Source of the DNA: Portulaca oleracea | Lineage: Eukaryota; Streptophyta; Magnoliopsida; Caryophyllales; Portulacaceae | Length of the DNA: 64,000 bases | Direction: 5' to 3' | NCBI GenBank assembly: GCA_029582165.1 | Contig: CM055887.1 | Location: forward strand, 9,569,190 to 9,633,189 | Shown here: positions 10,741-23,684 of the stretch, one piece after another | Numbering within the stretch: the stretch's first letter is position 1 | Layout of the letters: each line of letters opens with the position of its first letter | Program-made: the position numbers and the translations under genes | The notes under the pieces: model-generated | The model's input: the letters and a program-made list of their open reading frames with translations, nothing else | Told to the model about the DNA's origin: nothing | Databases searched by the model: none

Positions 10741-13235
10741 TATGATAATATATAACAAGAAAAGCTAATTAAAAATTCAGATTTAAAAAAAAATGGAGGT
10801 AGTATCAATATTTTTTTTTTTATAAGTAGCGGCCAAAATAGCCCTTTTATTCAATCATAGGAAAGTGCAAAATAGCACAATAAGAACATACAACTCTTAC
10901 GATTGCAATATAACCAAAAGAAACCATTAGCTAATTACAATGTCCTTTAAAATGTTAAACAGATTGTAATAACGGAATTGATAAAATCTATAATTCTAGG
11001 TAAATTCATTCCCTTGGAACTTTGTTTTGTCGAGCAAAAGTCAAGGCTAAATGTAAAAAAAGTAATATTCTAAAATTTTCTCCAATGCTAAATAGGGAAG
11101 AATTGTATCAAACTGACTTGCTCTTTTCCTTCAAAAAATCAATATATTTCTAACATCACCATGCCTACTGCCTAATGATTCATACACAATCATTCCTTCA
11201 ATTTACATTCGATATACACTAACTTTTGCATATTATTGTATGAATAAATCCACAGAAAAAGTGTTAGCAGACAAATATTATCACATATGGCACAATCATC
11301 GAAAAAGTTGATAAATTTATCAAAAAAGTAGTTAAATTAAATTAGTTCAAAAGCCTAGTGTAGGTAAATATTAATTCAAAAATTTTAGGATTAAATTTAT
11401 AGACGTCATAAACCTGAAAGGAGGTATATGTAAATTTTCCATGATTCAGCTAACTTGGATTAATATCAATCATATATATCTCTTTGATGAGTATGGTTGA
11501 GCGTAAATTCATCCTAAATTCAAATTGAAAAATGACCTAGCAAGTGAAGTTAGTGATGTTGTCCTCGATTCCTTGTCAATATGTTAATCATAACATTCTG
11601 GATATATGGTTAACTGTAGTTTAAAGGGATTAAATGACTACTTATATCACCAAGGTGCACCTTCTCTTAAGATAGCCCATCCATTGGGAGCTCCTCAGTT
11701 TGAAAAGACTCGTGATAATTTGTGAAACTAGTCAGCGATTCTTAAAACAGTTGTTGGTAATGTCTACGGCACGGGATGGGTTGGCACATTACATTAATCA
11801 TGCAGCCAAATTTTATTTATGTTGGCCACAATTTTATGAAGAGGCACACAAGTGTGTCCTCAATAAACAATCCATCATGTAAATGAACTGAGAGAAAGAG
11901 ACTAAGTTAATTCAATCAATTAGCAAAGGAATTAATACAATATAATTAAATTTTAGGGTCAAAAAAATAACACGTATTGGATTGGTCCACTTGGAGGTCC
12001 CTGGATTGGTCTCCCCAGGAATCCACTAGGCCAATCTGGTCCTGTTCTCATCTGATCACTCCCTCTACTTTGGTTCCCCTCCCATTAATTATTGCGTTTG
12101 ATTTTTGAGAATCATTTCAAAGTATTATGGTCCCTAGCTATCAAAATTAAACGCACAAATGAAATCAATACCCCAAATTTTCATAGAAGCAAAGTACAGA
12201 AAAATTGGAAATAGCAGTTTTATTTCTAATTTTTTTAATTTATAGAAAAGTTGGTTCCAAATTAATTCAAGATTTAAAATCCGTTTTCTATCAAAATCAA
12301 TATGATTAATTAATGTAATGCGAATTAGTTTAGTTACAATCTTTAGATGTTCTTAGGTAAGCTCTAATCTATACAGTAAGGTAGATTTATGTATTTAATG
12401 ATATATAAAGGAAAAATATGGAATTAGGAATAAAGAAAATGAAAAATAATAATAAACTTATAGTATATTATTAGATCTATCTAATAATTTGCCGACAATC
12501 TTAACAATAATGTATTATTCTATTATGTTATGCTATATAAGATGCATTTATTCAGTTACTGTCCTAAGATAAATTAAGTTAAATCACTTAAATGGTTCAA
12601 CAGTTAATAACATTCTATAATTTTTTGAAACTAAACATATTAATTTCATTAATAGCAAGTCATACGGAACTTACAATGAAAATCGTGATTGAATAATTGT
12701 AGATCTAAAACATAAATATGAAATTCAACTTCCAAATAACTAATTATACTAATCTTACTGATGTTCAGCTCCGATTTCTTTGATGACTCTGCATCTTTCT
12801 TCGATGACTCTGTTTCATTACCATTGATGGAGAATCTCACAACCTGTGCTATAGCGATTTGAAAATCGATCTTCATCCAACGTATTAGATCACACCAACT
12901 GAACAAAAACTCTAGAAAGAGACTAAAAACTCTAAAAAGAGACTAAAAACCCTAAATAAGGGTACAATAAAACTCTTACAAAAGAAGATTTCGGTAAACG
13001 TAAAACTAACATTCTATAATTAATTGAACTTTGGTTGGGTAAAATTTTAAATATATAATATTATTTTTTTTACATTTCACTACTTTTGGGTAAAATTTTA
13101 AATTTATAGTATCATTTTTTTAACAATTCACTACTTTTGCACCGGTTAAAATCTTAATCAGCTTTAGAGGATAATATATTTTGCAAATTAATAATTTTTG
13201 TAAAGGCCCTAATTTTGCAATAATACGAAAATGAA
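10741..13235. other. AT-rich intergenic DNA, no gene seen
   Basis: Contains a short tandem repeat near 12905-12955 (AAAACTCTAGAAAGAGACTA-type unit, about 22 bp) and a duplicated segment of about 65 bp at 13035-13140 (GGGTAAAATTTTAAAT). The reading frame at 11700-11882 has no recognisable domain. Confidence 0.45.
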
Positions 13236-13609
13236 ATGAGTCTTGGGTCAATACATCTTTTATGTGTCTTGCTCTGTTATTAAAATCATATTATTATATA
13301 TTAAATTGAAATAAAATGATATGACTGAATTTTATAACCATTATATCACATAAATTGCACAAAATTATACTTTTATCTATTGATTTTTATATTTTAAAAA
13401 AAACACCTAAAATATACCTAACAGATGAGATTGATTCGATCGGGGCATCATTTGTATTCATTGGCACAACCAATGCGTATGAAGTTTCTTATAGTTGATA
13501 ATGAATACTTACTATGGAAAAAAATAGTGTCAAAAATCATAAAAAAAAAATACTAATTTAGTGAAGGATAAAACACTTAAAAAATATTTTGGGACAAGAC
13601 TCATATCAT
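13236..13609 (+). mobile_element. Inverted-repeat element, copy 2 of a three-copy family
   Basis: Begins ATGAGTCTTGGGTCAATACA and ends with the inverse (TTTTGGGACAAGACTCATAT). It aligns by eye with 14552-14923 in the same orientation and with 2752-3093 inverted. Confidence 0.55.
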
Positions 13610-14551
13610 CACTCAAATAAATAAATGTGTATGTATTGTACATAAATTTATATCCAAATAAACTAATTAATAAATATATAAATACATGAATGAGGTTATG
13701 GTCTTTAAAACATATCCAAATTGATTTTACTTAACATATATTCTTAGTACTCAGGTTAAATAAAAATTGTTAATTATTGGAAAATGGCATGGCAAACAAT
13801 ATGTCCCTCACAATATCAAAACTTCCATTTGCATGATTCCCCACTTTCCACAATTTATTGATAGAGACCCCCATTAATTACCATCATTATTATTTCCCAT
13901 AGATTTTACCATGGCTATGTACTTCCCTCCTATCACATCCATTATGTAGTCCTCAAGAAAAGGCAAAAAAAAAAAAAAAAAATCACACCTGTCTAAAATT
14001 TGCAATACAAATAAGCCTACTCATGCCTATCTGCCGCAAATTATCTCCTACATGTCCCTTTGATCATGAAAACTGTATGTAATCTTACAACCAAAATTCA
14101 GTAGATAATGCATTATAATTACCACACACTAAATCAATAGAGCACTGCTACAAAACATGGTAAATCTAGACGATTTTCCCCTATTTCTAGTAAGCAAAAA
14201 GCGTCGAAAAAAAAGCGATTGAAGCTTTTCAGGATCGAGGGGTACAAATCAAATACTCCCTCTGTTACAACATTATATACATATGATTTAGGTATTAACC
14301 CTTAAAACATTATATACAAATCTAATTTACATGTTTTGTTACTAATTCACGGTCAATGAAAGAACATTTTTCTCTAAAATATTGTTTATAAATTGTAGTA
14401 ACCCTTAAAGTAATGAAATAAACTTTTATAATAATTTAAAAAATATATATTTAATTATATTTTAATGATTTAGGTGAAATTTAATATGATTATTGACCAT
14501 CTTCAATTAAAATACCCGTCATTATGCCCCAATATATTCAAAAACGAAAAT

Positions 14552-14923
14552 GATAGATGTGTTGGGCAAGACACATGTCTTGTCATTATATAAAACCTAT
14601 ATATTTGTAAATTAAATTGAAAAAAATACATGATTTACTTCTATAACTATAATAATATGTATATATATATATGGTACAAAATCACATTTTTATCTATATT
14701 TTTCAAAATTTTAAAAAGACGTCTAAAATATGACTAACGAATGGGGTTCATTCGTTAGGGTATCAATTTTAATTGTTGTCATAGCCAACACATTCCAGGC
14801 TTCTTATAATTAATAATTAATAGTATCTGTAAAAAAAATTAGAATTAAAAATGATAATAAATATTAATTTTATAAAAAATAAGACACTTAAGCAATATCT
14901 TGCCTTAAAACACGTATATCACC
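14552..14923 (+). mobile_element. Inverted-repeat element, copy 3 of a three-copy family
   Basis: Shares the family layout: a GTTGGGCAAGACACATGTCT-type start, a middle phrase GACTAACGAATGGGGTTCAT and an end at CACGTATATCACCCAT. Non-coding. Confidence 0.5.
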
Positions 14924-15060
14924 CATTCAAAAATCTGGATGAATCTTAAACCAGTGGACCAAGACTGTCTTAATGGTTCTTGGTCTGACTAGAGAGGATG
15001 CAAACCCAAGACGATCTTTCCCTCCCACCAGTCCGGCCCCACGTGTGATTCATTGATTAA

Positions 15061-15319
15061 TACTCCCTCCGTTTTATATTAATTGTCATAGTTTTAATTT
15101 TCACGGTCTTCAGTATCATTCTTTAATTGATAATTTTTTACATAATATGTTATTAATAATTGTAATATTATATTTTTATGATAATATTTTTCATTACAAA
15201 TCCAATGATGGTAGTTTTATATAGTAACTCATTGTATATGTTGAAAAATTTATAGTCAAATTTTTTGAAATTTGACTGAATAATTTTTAAAGACGACAAT
15301 TAATATGAAACGGAGAATA
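15061..15319. mobile_element. Stowaway-type MITE upstream of the K+ channel gene
   Basis: Inverted ends TACTCCCTCCGTTTTATATT (left) and GACAATTAATATGAAACGGA (right). It ends about 260 bp upstream of the TATA box of the KAT-like gene, so it lies within the likely promoter. Confidence 0.75.
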
Positions 15320-15575
15320 AATGAATTCTGTCATGGTATTATAAATGAACACCAAAGCATTGTTTCTCCCAAGCTTCCTCCCCTAAAACAAGAAAGAAAA
15401 GCCCAAAAGATCCCCTTTCACGTTTTGTACCCCCTATCTTTATCTTTTCTACTCGCTTGCTAACAACGCGCTTCCTATGTCACGTTTGATTGATTACCAT
15501 CACTCCCCCAATTAGGCATGCATGATTGTCTCCAACAGTTGAAATTAAAGGGATACAGATTCTTGGTTGCCTACT

Positions 15576-15583
15576 TATATAAA
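15576..15583 (+). promoter_or_regulatory. TATA box of the KAT-like gene
   Basis: TATATAAA lies 137 bp upstream of the start codon, directly before a C-rich, A-rich leader and a run of GTA triplets. A TAAAG word, the Dof-type site known from guard-cell K+ channel promoters, sits at 15546-15550. Its function here is inferred. Confidence 0.65.
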
Positions 15584-15719
15584 CCCCCCACCCAAACACA
15601 GCCTAGCACAACAAGCCTACACAGAAACAAAACCTCAGAATCTTATTTCTTTCCTTATTTTGCTAAAGTTGTAGTAGTAGTAGTAGTGTTTCGTTTGAGC
15701 TTATATACGACGTACAAAG

Positions 15720-17242
15720 ATGTCATTTTCGTGCTCAAACACCTTCTTGAAGCGATTCTGCGTGGACGAGCTTAGAGTTGAAGGGAGTAGCTGCGGCTAT
15801 TCCGGTGTCTACTCTAGTGATATCTTGCCCTCTCTCGGTGCTAGAATCAACCAAGCTACTAAGCTCAGGAAACGCATTATCTCTCCTTTCGATTCTCGGT
15901 ACAGGTGAGACTCCTTGAATCTTTTCAATTCTCTATGCCAACAAAACTAGTAGTTGTACCAAGAGGCTTTGTTGTGCTAACTCCAACAAAGCCTCTCGTG
16001 TGAAAGCATCTTCCTATATTCAGAGAGAAGGGGAAGATGCTTTCACTTATCAAGAGGCTCCAGAAACTCTTAGAGGTTGATTTAGTAACTCTAAAAGGCG
16101 AAAACAATGTAACCCAATAAATGATTTTATTGACGATATTGGCTAAGTAGGCCGAGACATGTTTTGCAAATGATCCAATTGTTCGGTCTCTAGAGAGAAG
16201 AGCGGCCTAACTAATACTTAAATGACAAAACATTAATATGGATTATTACAGGGCATGGGAGATGTTGCTGATAATACTGGTGGTGTACTCAGCATGGATA
16301 TGCCCGTTTCAGTTCGCCTTCTTGACGTACAAAAGGGATGCACTCTTTATCATTGACCACATTGTCAATGGTTTTTTTGCCATCGACATTGTTCTCACCT
16401 TCTTCGTTGCGTACATAGACAGAAGGACTTACCTTTTGATTGACGATCACAAGAAAATTGCCATCAGGTCAGCACTCAATAACACCACCATACATGCCCT
16501 TCTTTGCATTTTGAACCCCGGAATATACGGTAATTTATTTTCTGAACCATTGGTTTTCAATGTTAATTTTTTGGACTATAATATTTGTGGGTTGAATAAA
16601 AAAGAACCTTATGGTTTGTTGGCTATAAAAAAAAAGGTCGATCGTGTCCCGTTCTTTTTTTCTTCTCATGTTTAAATTACTCTCCCAATTAACACCAAAC
16701 TTAAGGACGTCCAAAGTTAAAACTGATATTGAGGTTATGATACACCTCTCTTATTCATGTCTAAGTGGCTCCGACATGAATAAGAGAGTTGTATTATAAC
16801 TTCAATATCATTTTTAACCTTAGCCCTTATATTTAACACCAATCGATAAAGAAATTTAAATATGATAAGAAAAAGAAAAACTTTACCTGAGGCTTTTTCA
16901 ACCCACAAACTTTAAAGTTTTTTTTTATCCAACCCACAAATATTATGGTTCAAAAAATTAACGTTAAAAACTAAGAGTCTAGAAAATAAATTACCCTATA
17001 TTTCAGGGTCCAAAATGCAAAAAGCCCCCATACATGCTACTTCCTATTTTTAGAATCTTAGCTTGCATTTGGTCCAAATATACAAAAGCATCCCCACCTT
17101 TTCTTTTTATTCCCTTTTTTTCTTCAACATACCATACTACAAATTTTTTATAGCGAAATAAAAATAAATTTATTGTTGACAACAATGACATGTCAACGTG
17201 TGAAACTCAATATTATCACTATTTATTTATTAGTTCGTTTTT

Positions 17243-17314
<72 letters not shown>

Positions 17315-20300
17315 CATCCCTGTCTAGTACTACCCAAGTGGGAATGCAAAATATTAATTTGTTTTGATTTATGTGGGGCAAAAATGTACAACAAAGTTAA
17401 ATGAATAAATTGGTCCTTATGATATTAATTCTACGGATAAAATATCGCATCAATTTGCCCTAGTACATCCGATATTGAGGGCAGTCCCGTGCACAAATTT
17501 TTCAAATATATAAAGTGAAAATGTGAAGTATTAGAATAAAGAGAAAAAGAAAAAAAGAAGTGATCCATGTTGAGATTACATTACTAGGTCAAAGACTATC
17601 TAATAATAGCATAAATAAATCTGTCTGCAAAAAGTCATATTATTATATTGCATGTAATTTAGGATGTTAGTATCACGGTTACTGGGAACGTTACATATGC
17701 CTGCGCTTCGCGTTCCCAAAACAAGTATTTCAAAGTCAAAACTAAACTAAATTTGTAGAAAAATTAGCGAGCCTCGTTCCGGGACTAACAACCGGCCAAC
17801 TATGATTGATATATATGGCCTTGTTTGGCAACCAGCTGGTAGTTGGTAGGCTGGTAGCTTGTAGTTGTTAGCTGATAGCTTTTTGGATTAGCTGTTTGAC
17901 TTTAGCTGTTTGGGTTAGCTGATTGCAAGAAAAGTATTTGGTAAAATAGCTTTTTGTGAAAAGCTACCTCAAAAAGCTTCATCAACTAGCTTTTTGAAAA
18001 CTAGTTTTTTGGGTCCAAAAAGCTAATACAAAAAGCTACTTACCAAACACCTCAAATAACTTTTTGACCTTGATCAAAAAGCTATCCTTTTCACGGTCGT
18101 GGTGTACATATATAGCTTGTAAAAGCTATCTAAAAAGTTAAAAGCTACCCAAAAAGCTTGTAACCAAACACCCCCATAGTTTGATTTTGGCTTTGATTAA
18201 TATATATGGTCGTGGTGTACATATACAGATACCTGTCAACATGGTTTATTTTCGACGTATGTTCGACGGCACCACTTCAGTCGATGAGCCTCCTTTTCAC
18301 GGACCACGCTGGTGGTCTCGGATTCAAAGCTCTTAACATGCTTAGGCTATGGCGACTTAGAAGAGTTAGCTCATTGTTTGCAAGGTATAATTTGATTACT
18401 TTGACATCGACTACTTAAGAGAAATACAGATAATGAGATCAGTTGCTAATTAATCGTATAAATCTGTAATAATTGTACAGGCTTGAGAAGGATATTCGGT
18501 TCAACTACTTTTGGACTCGATGCACTAAGCTTGTGTCGGTATGTATATGCTGTCCCAAATATCTTACATCTGCACAAACTAAACCCTGTAACTCTTTGAC
18601 CTTTCGATCCACAGTACATTAACCATTCTTGGTAAAATGGCCAATTTGACATCTTCTGTGTTCTTGCTGACCAACTAAAGAATAAGTTGGGACGTTATAT
18701 GGTGGATAAAATGTACCACCAGTTTCTAACTAAATGTAACTGTAATATTTTTCCTATAGAATAGTACCCAATTTGCTGTTTTCCCTAGGCTACCGTATAA
18801 AGTTGTGTGGAATAAACTGTGGGGTTTATAACAATAGACATTGATGTAAATAAATAGTGACTTGTAGAATGTCTAATTTATGAAGAAAACCAAGTATAGT
18901 CATAGATTTTTTTGTCTGAATTTATGACATTGAGCAATTTTTTCTGGGGTATAGACACAATATTTTTCTTGTTTCTGTTGTCTAAATTTGAATTTTGACT
19001 TGTCAGAATGTCTAATTCAAAATAAACCCGAAAAAATTAGGCTTCATACATCAACTTTTCGTTTAATGTCCGATTCACCTAGACCCAACATGACCCAAAC
19101 CCGGATTTTTGATAGACTAGATAAGATGCATTAGGACATACATAATATGATAATGGTAAATGTAGGGAATCGTTAATTATGAAACGAACTGTTTCTGATA
19201 GATGATGTTTGATTCCAGGTCACATTGTTTGCGGTTCACTGTGCGGGATGCTTCTATTATCTGATAGCAGACAGATACCCGGATCCGAGAAAAACCTGGA
19301 TTGGAGCAGTAAACCCGAATTTCAAAGAACAAAGTGTGTGGCATAGATACATAGCTTCCCTTTACTGGTCAATTGTGACTCTGACAACCACAGGGTATGG
19401 TGATCTGCATGCTGAGAACACCATAGAGATGCTGTTTGACATTGGCTACATGCTCTTCAACCTCGGACTCACTTCCTACCTTATTGGAAACATGACTAAC
19501 CTCGTCGTTCACTGGACCAGTCGGACCAGAAACTTCGTAAGTACTTAACTACTCTTACCACTTACAACGAAACACAAAACAGACATTTGATCCAATGTTG
19601 ATTTGGTTGTGCAGAGGGATACAGTAAGAGCGTGCACGGAATTTGCAGCGAGAAATCAGTTGCCTCCACACATACAGGAACAGATGCTGTCACACGTGTG
19701 TCTTAAGTTCAAAACAGAAGGACTGAAACAGCAGGAAACTCTGAATGGTCTCCCCAAAGCAATCCGATCAAACATCGCGCAGTATCTCTTCCTTCCTATT
19801 GTCCAAAGGGTCCAACTTTTCCAAGCAGTTTCTCACAATACCCTTTTCCAACTGGTACTTAATCTTCCCATTAATTACATTGTATTTTTGTGAAATAATG
19901 GACTTGAGCCCAATTCAACCCCAAAAGCTAGCTTAGGAGGTTAAGGCACCCAAATCATTATAAACACCACAATATGGGTGTCAAAGGCCGATGTGGGACA
20001 ACTCAACACGCCACCCTCACTACGAGCGCAGACAACTGCGGGCGTGGCCCCAACATCAATGACCCTGGCTCTGATACCATGTGAAATAATGGACATGAGC
20101 CCAATTCAACCCCAAAAGCTAGCTTAGGAGGTTGAGGCACCCAAGTCATTATAAACACCACAATATGGATGTCAAAGGCCGATGTGGGACAACTCAACAA
20201 TTTTCATGACAAGCTTATTAGATCATATCGAAACCCGCCTTAAGTTAACGTTTTCTTGTGTATACTTATACTCACAGGTTTCCGAAATTGATGCTGAATA

Positions 20301-22425
20301 TTTCCCACCTAGAGAAGATGTGATTCTACAAAATGAGGCTCTATCTGACATTTACATCCTTGTATCCGGCGCAGCGGTAAATGCTTCCTCTTGATTAATC
20401 AAACTCGATTATTATGTCCAACATATTGTTCAACCACAAATTAACAGAATTCGTTACACGATTTGTGTTGGTTTGATCAGGAAAAGGTGATCCAAGTTAA
20501 CGGGCCAGATCAGCTCGTTGAGAAGGTAGTCGCGGGGGATACATTTGGAGAGATAGGAGTTCTATTTGACAGACCACAGCCATATACAGTGCGGACCACA
20601 GAGCTGTCTCAATTATTAAGGATAAGCAAAGCTTCCATTACAAACATAATTCAAGCAAACAAGGCAGATGGGCAGATCATCATGAACAATCTATACATGG
20701 TACGAAAAGTTGCTTTTGTAATTATCAATTTTGGGTTGGTACATTTGTGGAAATTAAATCCTGAAGAAAACGACCACTCTAAAAAAAAAGAAAAAGAGAA
20801 AATCGCTAATTTCTCATTACCAAAAACAGACTTTAAGTATGTGGACCTAGGAAGTTATGGCCCTGGCTTTTGGCAATACGAAGAGCTACCTCATATTGAC
20901 AGTTAAATCTGTTGCATGGGCGGATCCCCATTAGAGCTTAGGGTGTCGACGCCCCAAGCTCCGAAAAAAAATTGTAAACAACATACTGTATTTTAGGAGG
21001 TTATTATATATTTATATTAAATGGACATTTTAAAAAGGATTTTCGGCTCAAAATAATCCAAAGTGAGAGGTGAGTGGCTGAAAATAATTCAAACTAACTT
21101 TTTGGCTGAAAATAATCCAAACTCTTCACCTATTTACTATGACTAAACCAGAATTGAATTCCGACGTCACAAAACTGACTTAGCGCCCTTGAAAAGTTCG
21201 GACTCGACTGAAAATAATATTAACCCACTGCATCTTTGAAATTTTTAAGGGAGTCAAGTCAGTTTTGCGACGTTGGAATTTAATTCTGGTTTAGTTAGAG
21301 TAAATAGGTGAAGAGTTTGGATTATTTTCAGCCACTCAACTCTCACTTTGGATTATTTTAAGCCAAAGACCCTTCTAAAAAATATCCACAATATTAGTAA
21401 AAGAATCTAATTTAATGCAACGGTCTAATTATTCAAAACATTATTAAGTGGACACTCCTAATTCCGTAGTCTAGATCCACGACTGATCCGTTGAATTTTG
21501 TTTGTGCAGAAACTGAAAGCCCTAGAAAGCCAAGGGTTGGTGGAGCCTCAAACATGTGATGAAGCATTATATCTGTATGGATTATCATCATGCACAATAA
21601 AAAGTGGTGTCCAAAAAGAAGACCTTGCCACACTTAAGATTGTCCTGGATGAAGGTGTTGTTGAGGCCCCTGTGTGGACCCAACAAGACAATGCAAACAT
21701 GCAAGAGCTTCATAGATTCTCTGCAACTCCAAATCTGCATGAAACTGAAAACACAACAACACATTGCAAGCATACGACACGATCTGATTGTAATAATGCA
21801 GAAGAGGACGTGTCGTCGTGGAGTGCTCAATGTCATGCATCACCCAAGAACCTGGGATCCAATAACAAGCCTAGGGTTACTATTCACATTAAGCAGGAGG
21901 AAAATGTAGGGGGAGAAAAGCCATTAGGGAAGTTGATCAACCTGCCTGAGACCATGGAAGAGTTGCTCCAAATAGCAAGTAAGTTACTTTACTTCATGTT
22001 ATAAATTTGGTTTCAAAGTAAATGTTGTCAAAATGTTAGCAAAAAAGTTGGTAGCTAAGTTGGCAATGTAACCATCCCGTCTTCCAAGTTTTCTAATAAG
22101 GTTTACTTCTCGGTGGAAGGCATAAAATTTCGCCTAGATTGGAGAAATTATGGGATTGGTAGGTGATGTTGTCATCAATAGTTTGATAAAAAGGCGAATA
22201 TGCTTTGCTCACCAACTTAAAAAGTAAAATAAAATAAAAGCATTGACAAAAGGTAGAAATCTTGGGATTGGGGCATTTTGAGTTTCGTAAGATCTAACAA
22301 GATTGCGTGATATTGCAGGTCAAAAGTTTGGAGGTTGTGAATTCACAAAGATAGTCAACTTGGAGAATGCAGAAATAGATGATATAAGTGTAATTAGAGA
22401 TGGCGATCATCTTTTCTTCCTCTAA
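15720..22425 (+). CDS. KAT1: Shaker-type inward-rectifier K+ channel, KAT1/KAT2 class
   Basis: Ten exons: 15720-15904, 16252-16467, 18229-18384, 18481-18538, 19219-19536, 19615-19854, 20278-20376, 20481-20699, 21510-21978 and 22319-22425. All introns are GT-AG, reading phase is kept at every junction, and the product is 688 residues. KAT1 and KAT2 of Arabidopsis are about that length. Order of parts: S1-S2 in exon 2; S3 and the S4 sensor (RLWRLRRV, residues 173-180) in exon 3; pore loop with selectivity filter TTTGYGD (residues 261-267) and S6 in exon 5; C-linker in exon 6; cyclic-nucleotide-binding-like domain in exons 6-8; and a C-terminal KHA region ending GDHLFFL. There is no ankyrin block between the nucleotide-binding-like domain and KHA, which excludes the AKT1 and AKT2 types. 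Such channels form plasma-membrane tetramers that take up K+ on hyperpolarisation, for example in guard cells. KAT1 and KAT2 cannot be told apart here; the symbol is the family name. The frame is intact. Confidence 0.93.
16699..16832. mobile_element. Small foldback MITE in KAT intron 2
   Basis: The two arms are inverted copies (left arm to about 16761, right arm from about 16773) around an 11-base loop. The arm core is CTCTCTTATTCATGTC. A perfect 10-bp direct repeat TTAACACCAA flanks the element (16689-16698 and 16833-16842). A duplication of 9-10 bp points to a Mutator-like transposase. Confidence 0.75.
17247..17313. repeat. AT microsatellite in KAT intron 2
   Basis: About 33 uninterrupted AT dinucleotides. 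Confidence 0.95.
17817..18175. mobile_element. hAT-like MITE in KAT intron 2
   Basis: The ends GGCCTTGTTTGGCAAC and GTAACCAAACACCCCC are imperfect inverted repeats of a kind common in plant hAT MITEs. The interior is packed with AAAAAGCTA / TAGCTTTTT words in both orientations. A clean 8-bp target duplication was not found. The element ends 53 bp before exon 3. Confidence 0.6.
19889..20199 (-). mobile_element. Complete 311-bp TRIM in KAT intron 6
   Basis: Two 120-bp direct repeats, 19889-20008 and 20080-20199, differ at four positions by eye. They begin TG and end CA. A perfect 5-bp target duplication ATTTT flanks the whole (19884-19888 and 20200-20204). On the minus strand the initiator Met-tRNA primer site TGGTATCAGAGCC (plus 20067-20079) directly abuts an LTR. 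A G-rich tract (GTGAGGGTGGCG) lies at the other end of the interior. The interior is only 71 bp, so the element is a non-coding passenger, antisense to the channel gene. Exon 6 ends 34 bp before it and exon 7 begins 78 bp after it. Confidence 0.9.
21036..21375. mobile_element. Long-inverted-repeat MITE in KAT intron 8
   Basis: The left arm (about 21036-21185) and right arm (about 21230-21375) are inverted copies. Both contain AAAATAATCCAAAGTGAGAG, AAACTCTTCACCTATTTACT and the segment AAACCAGAATT(G/A)AATTCC. The phrase GGCTGAAAATAATCCAAAC recurs within the arms. The short middle differs between the arms. No clean target duplication was found; a MULE-type origin is possible. Confidence 0.65.
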
Positions 22426-23675
22426 TAAAGGTGAAGGTTCAAGCCATTTAATTAATTCACAAGAAGTTTGTGCATGAAGGGTGCAAAATTAGCAAGCAAT
22501 TGTAAATGTTTAGGCTTATTTAATTGTAAAGTGCAAGAGGACAAGTGTAGAATACAACAAACTGTGAATTCTCCCCTTTGCAAAACGGCATGAGAATCAA
22601 GTTTGGATTAGCTAATTAACTTTGGAAGGTATTTTGTCACCACATATGTATTTTTGTAATTGTATAGTGATAGTATGTGTAATTCAGTTTGAAATATAAG
22701 AATTATCATTGGATCAGTATCCAAAATCTATGTTCCCTTGCAACTCAAACAAAAAAGATTAAAATCTAAGATTTTTTTTATGCATTCATTAATAATTCTG
22801 AAGTAATTTCACATTTTCACCAGAAATATCATTGTACCAACTAACATTTTCTAACCAATTTATATGTATTGTGACCATGTATGTAGATCAATAATTAGTT
22901 TTTTGGAACTAAAGATATGGTCTTTATTTCAATATTTTGTTTAATCATATATAGTTTCAGTTAGACATTGTATGTATTTCAATCAATGCATTCAAAAGAA
23001 AAATGGCACAATACAATATTAAATCATTCATGGTGTTACTTAGCTTATAAGTTGTTAGGCTCTAATGTTCTATTGGTAAATAATGAAGAGAAAAACTCTT
23101 TTTAATGTTTTCGTTTTAGTTTAGTTCTCGTGACTTATATATATTATGTTGTTGTTTGATGCATGATCTCCTTTGAAGAAAAAAAAAGTAAATGAATGAA
23201 TGAAGAGAAAGGTTCTAATCTACAAAAAAAAAAAATAGTTTTAACAAAACTAATAAAATAAAAGAAGAATAAAGATCCCTTTCTTTAGCATTGAGATGGA
23301 ATGATGGTCCCTACTCCCTTCTTACAAGATCCAAGAAGCAATAGCTATAAAGGTGAATTTAAAAATAAAAATAAAATCTAAACCTCCAATAATAAGGGAC
23401 TGTCTTTTTTGGAGGACACTATCTCATGGTCAATATTGTTCTTTTTCCCCTTCAAGTATTCATTCTCTAATTTTTTTTATTTTTTGAGAAATTCATTCTC
23501 TAATATTGGTAGGTTAATAAACACTTAAAAATTGGTCCAATTCATATGTCCATTCTTGGTGAAGTAATTGCTCATTAGTCATTACTTTCCAACTAGCTAG
23601 GATGCTTACCAGTTCTTAGACATTTGTTTATAAAATTATAGGTTTGTTTTTGGAAAAGCAAGATAAAGTTTGTTA
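22426..23675. other. 3' flank of the KAT-like gene and intergenic DNA
   Basis: AT-rich. The first few hundred bases should include the 3' untranslated region of the channel gene; no single poly(A) signal stands out. No other gene or repeat is recognised. Confidence 0.5.
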
Positions 23676-23684
23676 TAATAAAAT

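Noticed and set aside
14255..14520. CTCCCTCTGTTACAACATTA, a possible MITE start
   Set aside because: One end only; no matching inverted end was found.
17173..17367. Reading frame made of alternating Ile and Tyr
   Set aside because: It is a translation of the AT microsatellite.
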